Positions 9,124-19,878 of a stretch of DNA of 22,500 nt are shown piece after piece. The stretch lies in contig JAHBMJ010001005.1 in the NCBI GenBank assembly GCA_018398765.1, positions 1 through 22,500 of the forward strand, given 5' to 3'. Position numbers and translations under genes: made by a program. Origin of the DNA: Chromera velia (Eukaryota; Sar; Chromeraceae). The notes below the pieces were generated by a model. The model was not told the origin of the DNA, ran no database searches, and saw only the letters and a list, made by a program, of their open reading frames with translations. Positions within the stretch are counted from its first letter, which is position 1. Every line of letters begins with the position of its first letter.

Positions 9124-10057
9124 TTTCCCTTCCGCAACCCACTCAAGGACTCTGCTTCTTTGCTCTCTGGCGAATTCGAGAAGGGAGACTGATCAATTTC
9201 ACACGAAAAAGGCAAAAGAACGTCTTAAACAAGCTTCAAGCTGGAAATCTTCTTACACGCGATGTGACCAGAACACAAAATACCAAGACAATATGTGCAG
9301 AGCATAAGAGATTTGTCAGCCGATGTCCATACCAGGCATTGGGCAGAAGGAAGGAATCAGGAAAGAAACGGCCATGCATGCAGTTCACTGAATTAAAAAA
9401 TCGATCGCGGTCGATCGGGGATCGAGACGAATGAATTGAAAAGTGAATACAAAATTCGCTTTTCTTGGTGCTCGCACGTACTCGCATGCATGCACAGCCA
9501 AAGCTGCTTGGTGGGCACTTAAACATGCACTTTTGCTCTAGCTTACAGTCTGACAGACTCGTCTCTCAATTAACTCTCCAGACTGAGCTCTTGCGAATGG
9601 AAGGAGCATGATCGAAGGAGCCTGATACACGCCATCGCCCGCACAGCCCGTCGATGTATCAATATATTGTTGTTCCAGTAGCATGTTTGTGCGTTTTCAT
9701 TCATTCGAAGCCTTCAAAACAAGCTTCATCACCTTTGCCTCGCCTGTATGGTATACACCGAATTGCATTTGAGGAATCCAGGAGTACTGTCTGCCGTGTC
9801 ATGATCATGGTTGAGGCCTTCCATCACGGCCTTCCGGTCTTCCTGTTTTGACGTGCTCCTTGTTCTGCGAGCCTGTTTCCCGTATTTCGGTCTGAGGCAG
9901 GTTGCCCACACGTTTGTACAGCCACCAGTCTCCTAGGCCCGTCTCGTTTTGAAGGAACATCCTCAGAGCATGCCCTGCGACCTTCTTGCCGACCACCAGC
10001 AACCAGCAGACACTCACGAGAACGCAAAGTAAGCAGGTTTGAGGAAAGGACGAAAGG
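9124..10057. promoter_or_regulatory. Shared divergent promoter region between the two genes
   Basis: Head-to-head start codons lie 934 bp apart, so both promoters and 5' untranslated regions should fall here. Visible motifs are CATGCATGCAG at 9373-9383, GCATGCATGC at 9484-9493, and a GATC-rich cluster at about 9398-9425. TGCATGCA is a known binding motif of some ApiAP2 factors in apicomplexans; its use here is inference. No clear TATA box was identified, although ATATAAAA occurs inside predicted exon 1 of the plus gene (10083-10090). A small minus-strand frame at 9805-9960 may be coding. Confidence 0.45.
9805..9960 (-). CDS. Possible small protein or orphan exon with TM-like upstream frame
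   Basis: From the ATG at 9960 the frame encodes 51 residues starting MFLQNETGLGDWWLYKRVGN and ending GRDGRPQP with TGA. The same frame stays open upstream past 10100 and contains a hydrophobic stretch, CLLCVLVSVCWLLVV then GKK, like a membrane segment with a positive edge. No upstream in-frame ATG is visible, so if it is real it is either the short 51-residue form or the 3' exon of a gene antisense to the plus-strand gene. It resembles no family I know. It conflicts with a simple promoter reading of this region. Confidence 0.22.
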   Translation of the reverse strand: MFLQNETGLGDWWLYKRVGNLPQTEIRETGSQNKEHVKTGRPEGRDGRPQP

Positions 10058-10226
10058 ATGGACGCGGAGCAAGGGCAGGAACATATAAAAGGAGGGTCCT
10101 CGCTGGAGCCCCCCCTTGGAGCCAATCACGGCGACTCTTCCTCTCCCCATTCCCAACCTCCCGCAAGTGCAGTACCACTTGAGCTCACAGCAAATGGAGA
10201 CCGGGAGAATTTGGGAACGCAGAAAG
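10058..10226 (+). CDS. Large gene exon 1 (probable start)
   Basis: ATG opens [18 protein letters not shown] and runs to NLGTQK in phase 1, before donor GTGTGTGG. The phase matches exon 2, which supports this start. The opposite strand carries a hydrophobic open frame, so the call is moderate. Confidence 0.5.
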
Positions 10227-11207
10227 GTGTGTGGGGAATCCGTCAGGGGCAGGCACGTCATGCAGTTGGCGGTGAGGTTTGTGAATCAAGATGAGGAGTT
10301 CAGTAGAGGGAGCGTGCATGGGTGTGTCCCGTCTCGTTCTTTCGATTCCGTGTTGATCCATTTCTGCGGATATTTTTGTACTCGCAATCCCTCTCGATCC
10401 TCCTCCCACCCCTTTCTCTCTGCCCCCTCGCCTCTCCCCTCTGTTTGTGCCGTCTCTCTCCCCCTATCTGTCAGGGTCTGGCCTTCTCCATCGCTCTGCC
10501 TCCTCTTCTGTGTTCTCCCCCCCCCTGCAGATTTGTACCTGCGATATTGGTTTACCATTATTGCGTGTATGTGTGCAGATGCAAAAGGGCCTCTTGAAGG
10601 AAGTGCGGGAGGGGACAGGCGGGGGCAGGGAGGAGAAGGCCCCAAGCAGAAGAAGACGGAGAGTGGCCGAAGAATCTTGGCCGGGGTGGGGACCGAGGAA
10701 GAGGAAGAGGATGAGAAGCCTCTCAGTCAGCACCCCCCCTCGACCTCTTCTATTAATAGAAAGGGGGGGGCATCAGGAGATAGAGAGGAAGGGGGCGGCG
10801 AGGACGAATCGGAAGAAGAAGAGCCCCTCACGAACAGACACGCAGATGCCCTTCGACTAAGGCTACCTCCCTACAACACACACACCTCCTCTTCCTCGTC
10901 CAGCAAGATGTCCGCAGCAGCAGGACAGCGAGAGAGAGAGAGGAACCCCCCCAAAGGAACATCGGGAAGCGAAACACATCAGCAGACAGGCAAGGCAAAG
11001 AACGCTTCACAGGAATCGGAAAAGTCTTTTGGAGACTTGAGCGGTCTAGGTGAGGCGGAGGCAGAAGATGACGCGGAAGAGGACGTCAGTATGTCTGTCC
11101 ATCTGTCTGTATGTCTGTAGGGAGGGCAAGAAACCATACAGCCTGTCTGACAGAAGAGAATGAAGAAAGAGAAAAAGAAAAAAAAAAAGACGATATATTC
11201 TGTCCGA

Positions 11208-11257
<50 letters not shown>

Positions 11258-14200
11258 CGCCTTTGAATTTCCACAGGCTCTCATCTCTTCCTTCATTCCT
11301 CCACAAGCTTCATGCAAGAAAAGAACAGAAAGCACAACGAGCGCATGTACGCCCACTGAGTGTGGGACGACCCAAAGAAGAGAAGAGAAGAGGAGAGAGG
11401 AGAGGAGAGGAGAGGAGAGGAGATGATTCCGTGTAGCTTCTCGGGAGAACGACAAACGAACGTGTCATTCATTATCAATCATATATCTGCCCACCAGGTC
11501 GGGCTGGCTAAGTGCTTAATTGTTTGAAGTGATTGCACGTGTACGTGCATGCAGGTGCCTTTGAGTAACATTTTTTTTTTTTTTTTTAATTGTTTGAATT
11601 GATTGCACGTGTACGTGCGTGCAGGTGCCTTTGAGTTCAACATGGCGGACGACTGGCGCGGTCCGAGTAGCATCAGGCTGGGGTGTCTTTCCCTCCGTCC
11701 CCTCTCCGGCAGAGAAGGACAAAGAGAAAGAGGCACATGAGCAGTTTCAACAGCAGAAGGGAACCGCCGGGGGGGGGAACGGAGGAAGGGGGAAGGGTGG
11801 AAGAGGGCGGCAGACGGAGAAGGACAAAGACAGAGGCCCACAAGATGGAAGTGCCACGGCAAGTCCGGAGGCTGCAGCAGCAGAGAGCGAGCCGGGGGAC
11901 GGTGAAGAAGAAGGAGACGAGGAGGAGCACTCACCTCTGGTGAAGCCGTCCTCCTCCTCCTCCTCAGCAACTCAGATTCAGAGGGGGGGCACGGGGGGCA
12001 GAGTGATGGGCACCCGGTCGCGGTCACAGGCCCAGAACCAGAAAGGGGGAGGAGGGGCGAAGGAAGGAGACAAGAGAGACGGCAAAGCTCCGGGGGGGGG
12101 TGAGAGACCGAAGGGTGGAAGGCGAGAGAGCGGCACGGCGTCTCGTCGTCTGAGTAGTTCGGGACTCGTTGGGGGGATCGGGGAGAGGGAGAGGGAGAGA
12201 GGGCTCCAACTGTTTGGGGCTCCCGGCTCATCATCCTCTTCGGTTCTTCCCTTTTCTCAGGGTGGGACTGTGCCGGACGACCTGGATGATGCCTTGGAAG
12301 AAATATCTTTGACCCAAGAAAACAGTCAGTCAGTGAGTTGGTCTAGGATTCTGGGACTCTTTCTTTCTTTCTTTCTTTCTGTTTGTCTGTCTGTCTGTCT
12401 GTCTTTCTTTCCTTCTTTCTTTCTTTCTTTCTTTCTTCCTTCCTTCTTCCCGCCCGCTTTTTGGACCCTGAAGAAAAAGGACCTTCCTGCTTTCTGTGCC
12501 GCTTTTTTCTGTCTGGACGTCTGTATCCTCAGGTGCGAACGTATGGATGGAGCTTGACATGCATCAGATTCTCCCTGTACCAAGTGAATGAAAATGTGAT
12601 CGAGATTGATGCACATGCATGCATTTGTCACTTTCTCTGCGTGTCTGTCTTCATGCGAATTCCGGCAAGTAAGTCATTGTACGACAAGGAAGGCACCAAG
12701 AAGCTTTGCAGCTTTCTTTCCTTCCTGGTTGTTGCTCGCTGTGCGTGCAGACTTGCCCCCGCTTGGGTCTCGAAGGACTGCAGGTCAGAAGAACAGAGAG
12801 AGACAAAAGAGACAGAGAGAGAAAGAGGAGCCCCAAATAGATCCCCCTAACCAGCCAGAGTGCGTACGTGTGTGAATGAATACAGGCGTGCTCGTGTATG
12901 TGTCAATATGTGAAGGAAGAAATGGAAAAAGGGGTAGAGTCTAGTGTCACGCAGCGCCGCTATGTGCATCTGTTGTGTGCGAGTATACGGTTTGAAGTTT
13001 GGGGTACAGTTTTGTACGTGCATTTCTGCGCAGACAGGAATAAGAGGAGAAAACAAACAAAAAAGATGTGTGTCGATCTGTACATGGCACCACCAACAGA
13101 GAGCGAAATAAATACCTCCACGGAGATCATCCTTCCCATCTAGGACAGCCTCTCTCCTGCTGTATGCGAGTCTTTAAAGACCTGCATGACATGATGGTCT
13201 CTAGCTGCTCGTGACCCTCCCCATGCAAGTCTAAGTCGCTGCTTGCTGCCTTTCGGAAGCACAGAGAGTGTGCTGTCTGTTCTGACACCTAGATTTTCAG
13301 AAGGATGAAGATTCCATTCAACCGAACCTCAGTTGAGAGAGAGAGAGAAGTACTGTACGAGTAGTCGAGCCTTGCAAGACTCCCATCTGCTCTTTTCTTT
13401 CTGCTTGTCCACGATTTCTGCCCACAGCAAACCGCCACAAAATTCCTCTCGTCTCTGAGGGGAGAGGCCTCTCGGAAGGGGGAAAAAGGAGAGCGCCCTC
13501 AGACGGCCACATCCCTGTTGCGGCGGACAAGGCCAAAAGGTCAAAGAGAGGCCCCCAGCCTATGCTACCACCTGTCCAGTCGCACTCACAACGAGAAGGG
13601 GGAAAGCGACAGCAGACAACGGCAGACCCCCTACGAGATCGGGGAAAAAATGCCTCCCAGCAGCAGCAGCAGCAGCTGGGGATGGGTTCTAGAGAAAGGA
13701 AGGAACGGGGGGATTATTCCCAGCAGAATCATTTAAATTTGACCGCCACCAGGTCTTCGCATGAGGAGCTCCTACTGCCCGACTTTGACAGAGCGGACGG
13801 AAGAGGAAGAGGCAGGGGGGAAGGCAGTAGTCGGGTTGGAGGGCCGCCGCTTCTGTCTCTGTCTGGCGGCATGGGGGGCATGGGTGTGGGTGTGGACCTT
13901 GTTGACGCTTTTGGAGATGAAATGAGTATGAATGGTGCATGTGGTGATTTCACAGGGAGGGCGTCGGGGAGGGCAGAGACAGGAGGGCGGAGAGGCGGGG
14001 GCATGCTCTCTTCTGCTGCCGGTGCAGCAACTAGCGCGGCCAGGAGGGGGGCGTCAGGGGCTGCTGTAAAGAAGGGGGGGGTGAAGAGTGGGGCAGGTGC
14101 GGGGAAGAGACGGGTGACGCGCACGGCCCCGGATCCTCAGATCCTCCTCAACGCTTGGGGGGCAGATTGGCGTCAAAGAACTTCTTCTTCTTCTTCTTCA

Positions 14201-15539
14201 TCTGCGTGTAGAGGGGCGTGTCAGCCCTTCCTGAAACCATCGAAAGAGAGAGACCAGCTAGGCCTAGGCAAGAGACAGTTCTTGACAGGAGGAGGTACAG
14301 AGATTTTACAGACAAAAGTCCTCAACCATCCCTCAAGAGTTCTGCTCAAAGGAGCGCAACCGAAGAAGAACACAGAGGGAGAAGAAAGAGACCCACAGCA
14401 GCAGCAGCAGCAGCATTCGCCCTCTCCCGTTCCCGAGTCACCATCTCCAGATGCCCCCCCATTTGTTCCATCTGAGCTTCCGGAGGAGGAGAGGCCCTCG
14501 TTCAATTCCCAGTGGACCCTCTTAGACCCAAAAGCAGTTGATGCCATCACTTGGAAGAGTCAGAAGCGCAACGCCGTGCGGAGACTCATTACGGAAATCT
14601 TGCCGTCTCTTCCATTTGCAGTTTTAGAGGTGAGTGCCTCGGGCTCATCGAGCGCGCCGAGCAGCCGTGAGAAAGAGCAGGCGGGGGCGTATGGGGTTTA
14701 TGAGATGGATCCTTCTGTGTCTTCCTCCCAACCTAACCAGGCACACAATCCTAATCGGGACAGAGGGGGGGAGGAGGATTCTGCATGGGGGTCTTCGCAC
14801 CCTTCCAACGCTCTATGGCCCCGCGGCCTTTGTTCCCGTATCGTCGAGGACCGCCTGGCCTCCATGAGGATGCTCCCGGGAGACATGGCGGGGGCGTGGG
14901 AGGATGCGGCAGGGAATCAGTGGTGGTCCTCGTTCTTGCAGATCCGACAGAAATCTCTCCTGTCGGTGTTGGACCCTGCCGCCTCCCGCTTACGTTCACA
15001 GGGCTGTAGCGTTCCATGGAATGACACAAAGCTGTTGAGTGTCCCCGGAAAGCGTTGGTACGGTCGTTTGCGTTGTTTTCTGGATCAGGTGTTTGAGAAG
15101 GGAGAGAGAGAGAAGGCATTGACACCTGTCGAAAAGTCGTTGTTAGACTTCACAGAAACTCAGTGGGCATGGTCCGACGCCCTCAGCAGGGGGTCCGTGG
15201 AAGAGTCGGATTTCGGCTTTCCTCGGGGAGTTCAAAAAGAGACCCAAGAGGCAATTCAGGCGGCAGAAAAGGACATGAGGGAGAGAGAGGGACTTTCGGA
15301 GAGCGTGCCTGTTACCACCCTGATACATGCGCTCCCATTCTGCCAGGAAAATTTCATCTACCAGGTCGGTTTCAGGCAGGCAGGCAGGCGGCATGTCCCA
15401 ATTCAGCGCCCTAGCTGCAGTCGTTTGTGTGTGTGTGTGTGTGTACGTTTGTTTGTGCGTGCGTGCGCGTGCGCGTGTGTGCGTGTGTGTGTGTGTATTT
15501 TTTTTTGTGTATGTATCTATATTTTTATATATATTATCC

Positions 15540-15620
<81 letters not shown>

Positions 15621-18600
15621 TGTGTGTATATGTATGTACGTATCTATCTATCTGTATTTGTGTATGTGCGTGTATTATCAACAAATCTGTTCGTGCAGAT
15701 GAAGACGTTTGCTGCGGAGGAAGCGGAGGCCAACACCAGTCGTCTCCTGCAGCTTGCCCGCATCTCGTCCCTAGTGGGGGAGGGCCAGAGGGGTATCAAA
15801 TGGGAGTCACACGTGTGTGCGTTGAAGAAAGAGCTGGCGGTCGGATGGGCCAGACTTCATCCAAGGGTTGGTGGGGGTGCGTCGAGAGGCTTTGAGCAAG
15901 ACCCTCAGAGATCTTCGAGAGACAAGAGCAGGGGGAAAAAAGAGAATGCAAAGGTGGGAAAGAGAGAGTCTCAAACAGGGGCACAGACGACGACAAGTCG
16001 TGGAAGGAGAAAAACAAGAACAAGGGATGGGGGAAGAGAAAGAGAGAGAGAAAAGTCTGCTCCAAGTTCTTCTTCTTCTTTCCCTCCCTGGGACGGCTTT
16101 TGCGTGACGGGGGCTTCTGATTTTGATGGCCTGACTTCTCCTGACACAGGCGTAGATCTTATGGATAGAGAGGCATCTCCGGTGTCCGCTTCACCGATGT
16201 CCCTCGGTGCAGGGAGTGGGGAGGTATGGGGAGGGGGAGAGGCCTCTCCCTTTCACTCTAATTCTTTGGAGCCCCCCCCCGTTCAGCTTCCCCTCCAATG
16301 GAGACGCCATCTGATCTTTCCTGACCGCCCTTCTCTCCGCTGGGACAATTTGGAGGGCCCTGGAGGGCAAGCGAATGGAGAAACGCAAGAAGAAAAAGGG
16401 GAAGAAGTTGGTAAGGAGGCAGAGGCAGAGCCTGGAGGGTTGGAGGGTCAGGACGGGACGTGCAGAGGGACACGAGGGTCTGTGGAAAGTGAGGCAGAAA
16501 GGAAGATTCGTGTCGAGATGGAGTCTGCGCTTTTGGTTGGATCTCTCCCTTCCGCCGCCTTCACGTCAGAAAAGCCTCAGCAGCCGAAAACGTCAGATAC
16601 TGAGGAGGAAAGCGAGTGGAGAGACAGAGACAGAGACAGAGAGAGACCCCGACGAAGCGGGAGGCACGGAACTGCAGCAGTAACAGCAGCCATGAGCAGA
16701 TCTGCAGGAGAACAGGAGGGAGGGGAGGCTGTTGAGGCAGATGGAGAAGGAACAGCTGGGGACGGGAGACCAAGTGAAGAAGAAGAGCAGGAAAGGAAGG
16801 AAAAAGAAAACAAAGAAGAGTCGGAGGGAGTCTCCCTGTTTCTTTCTGAGATCAACGCGCTCGTTGACGAGATTGAAGAGTCAGTTCCTCCCTCCGACCG
16901 TCCGTAGTTTGGTCAAATTGAAGTGGCACAACATTTTCTCGCTAGCTGCCTTTTGTCGGACTGAAGAGAGTGGCAAGATGCATGACGAATTTGAAGTGTG
17001 AGGGAAGGGTTGGAGCTCTCTGTCTGGGATTGGCAACCATCCTCCAAAAGCTGAAAGAAACCATTGAACAGAGCGTCCTTTTTTTTTAATGCATTTACTT
17101 TCATACAGAATTCAGTAAATGCAGGCAACCATCCAACATCTGAAAGAAGCCATTGAACAGAGAGGCTTGTTTCACTGGGGGGGAGAAGGGAGCCGTGCTC
17201 CCATACACATGCAATTTTATGGATTGGATGCATCAACATGCATAGAAGGAGACAGAGAACGAATTGATGCGCATGCGATCGCTTGCCATGGTCGCACGTT
17301 TGTCTGTCTTCCTGCCTGCAGGCTCTCCCAGATGCTAAACGAGTCCGTCCTTCCCTTTTTCCTGCCGTCCCATGAGGTCGCTCTGGGTCCCTCTGACCTG
17401 GTCCCTCTCGACCAAAGCTTCGAGACCCCGCTCGCCATGGAGCTTGCCGAACAGAAAACGGAAGAACACAAAGACATGCCGTGGCCTTTTTGGTTCCCTT
17501 CTGCTGACTCACAGGAGCCCCCGCTGATCCCAAACACAGACCCTCTCCTAGAGAACGAACCCAGCGTCCAGTTCCAGCGCGAGGGGTTTCGTGCTGTGAG
17601 GCTGCAGCCGTGGGGGGTGAGGGCGATGGGGGTCTCTGTGGGCTCTGGGGCGGGAGGAGTAGGAGGAGGAGCGTCTGTGCCTGTACCCCTTCCGTTTCCT
17701 GCGGAATTCGTGGACGGCTTGGCAGCACGCTATCTGGAGTGCAAGTCAGTCAGTCAGTCAGTCAAAATATGCTTCCAGTCAGTCAGTGAGCGAGTGAGTT
17801 AGTCAGGTCAGGTGTAGATTCTTTCCCTTCGGCAGGTAACTTGAATGAACGACAAAGGACGCATGGAAGGTGTTGTCTACGCCTCCACCCTGCCTGCCTC
17901 CTTTCCTATCGTATGTTCTCGCGCGGTTTCTGTTTGAACAGCAGCATGATGGATTCAGCCCCTCGCTCGGTGTTCGGCTCTCGACTTTTGGTATTTGTGT
18001 TTGCGAGTGATCGTTCGATGAAGTTGACGTTCTTGTTGCGTCTGTCAATGACCTGCCTGCATTGTGTTTTCTTTCCTTCTTTCGTTCAGACTGTGGCTCA
18101 CTGAAAGGAGGGAGGCCGAAATAAAATGCAAGGCCCTGTTGGTGAAAGCAGCTACTCTGGAGTGGTGCAAGTCAGCAGCAGGCTCTTTCTTTCCCTATCT
18201 ATCTCTGTGCTCCCTCCCTCTCCCTCTCTCTCTGTATGTGTGTGTGTGTGTGTGTGTCAGTCAGTCTGTCTGTCTGTCAGCCTGTCAGTCTGTCTGTCTG
18301 TTTTTGTCTGTTGTGTTTGTGAAGAAGAAGAAGGAAAGAAAGCATATAGTCTGTCTGTGTGTGTGCTCTCTTTCCTTTCTTCGCTTTCTCTTCGGCGTTG
18401 TGCCCCCCCCTCTCTCCCTCCTTCGGATTCCGTTTGTTAACGGGGATCGCGTGCAGGCAGGTGGGCGTCTCGTCCAACGCTCCTTCTGTCTGCATGAATA
18501 CGTGTTACATGTGAGAATGTTTCTGTTTCCGTGTGCATGCATCTTGTGCATATGTGCATGCACACGTATACATGTGTTCCTCTGCCGCTGCATATCCGTG

Positions 18601-19762
18601 AGGTTCCTTCTGTATAGCCCCTCTCTCTGCCTGCCTGCGTGCCTGCCTGCGTGCCTGGCTGCCTTCAGAGAGGTCCAAGCAGACGCAGTGAGGCTGAGTG
18701 AGGGGGGCGATCTGATCAACGAGTGGGGGTGTCTGCCTGCACGCGTGTTCGATAACCCAGACTCAATACAGGTCAGCCAGCAAGTCATTCAGTCAGTCAG
18801 TCAGTATGACCAATCAACGGTTACATACAAAAGCCGAGAGGACATAAGATCAGATGAAATGGGGTCAGAAGACAGCACGGGTGGGGGTCTGTCTGGGTCT
18901 GTCAACATGCGACGAGTTGCATGGGTGAGGTCTCTACTCTGCGGATGCAGAGAGAGAGCCGTGGCCAACGGCCGCGACGCCCCCTTCGCATGAGTAGATT
19001 CTGCGAGGCCCAAGCTTACGCACGCACACACGCACGCGCACATGCAGACAAGTAGAAAGAGCAGAGAGAGACGCACACTGTCACAAGTATTTCAGGCAGT
19101 TCTGAACAAAGAAGCAGTTGGCTAAGACTCCACCGCTATGAAGCACTCAAGGGAATTAATTGAGTCAGTCAGTGCGGTCCAGGGGAACTAACTCAGTGGA
19201 TTCATTCGACGGATGAATGGATCCATGGATGGATGAAGGGAGTCATCTTGTGCTGGTCTGCTCTTTCGTTTTTGGATCCGGTACTTAGACCGCGCTCACT
19301 GAAGTCTGGTAGACAAGCAGGCAATTTCGCAAGGGTGGTAGAGAGGGAGCAGCGAGGAGAAGCAGAGAAAGACCCCTCACCCTCTCCCGATGGTCTATCT
19401 CTCGGACAACGCTCGACACAGACTCATTCGTGCCGGTCACTTAATTCTCCGAGGTTCGAGCAGGCAGGCAAAATCGGAGGGATACTGTCGGCAGCCAGAG
19501 AAGAGAAGAGACTCTTTCTTGTGTTTGCACCTACCTGCACAGCAAGTCGTTTCTCTCACGCTCACCAGATTGCACTTCTTTCTCACTTAATTCTGCTCTC
19601 TCTGTGCTGCTGCAGGCACTGCCCCAACAGACGTGGCAGCTCGTGGACCCTCAACTGACCTTCAATGACGAAACTGCAGATGTCTGTCTGTCTGTCGGTA
19701 GTGAGTGAGTGGTAGTGAGTGAGTGAGTGAGTGACGCTTTTGTCTCGTTTCTTGTGTACGTG

Positions 19763-19802
<40 letters not shown>

Positions 19803-19844
19803 TCTGTCTCTCCGTCTCCCTGTCTCTCCAAAAGAGTGTGTGTG

Positions 19845-19878
<34 letters not shown>

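Noticed and set aside
12530-12850. Frame [17 protein letters not shown] as an extra exon
   Set aside because: Preceded by an acceptor-like CCTCAG, but no phase-consistent route to exon 5 was found and the frame has no family resemblance.
14630-15364. Intron starting at the GTGAGT inside exon 5
   Set aside because: The sequence after it remains open in the same frame with Trp-containing, protein-like blocks, so an intron is unnecessary; an alternative isoform is still possible.
15365-15698. Continuous frames bridging exons 5 and 6
   Set aside because: The bridge is a GT/CT/AT microsatellite with good donor and acceptor at its ends; splicing joins the exons in phase.
18064-18993. One 309-residue frame covering exons 8 and 9
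   Set aside because: Only the ends are coding; the middle is microsatellite and Cys/Val/Ser-rich intron with clear splice sites at both exon edges.
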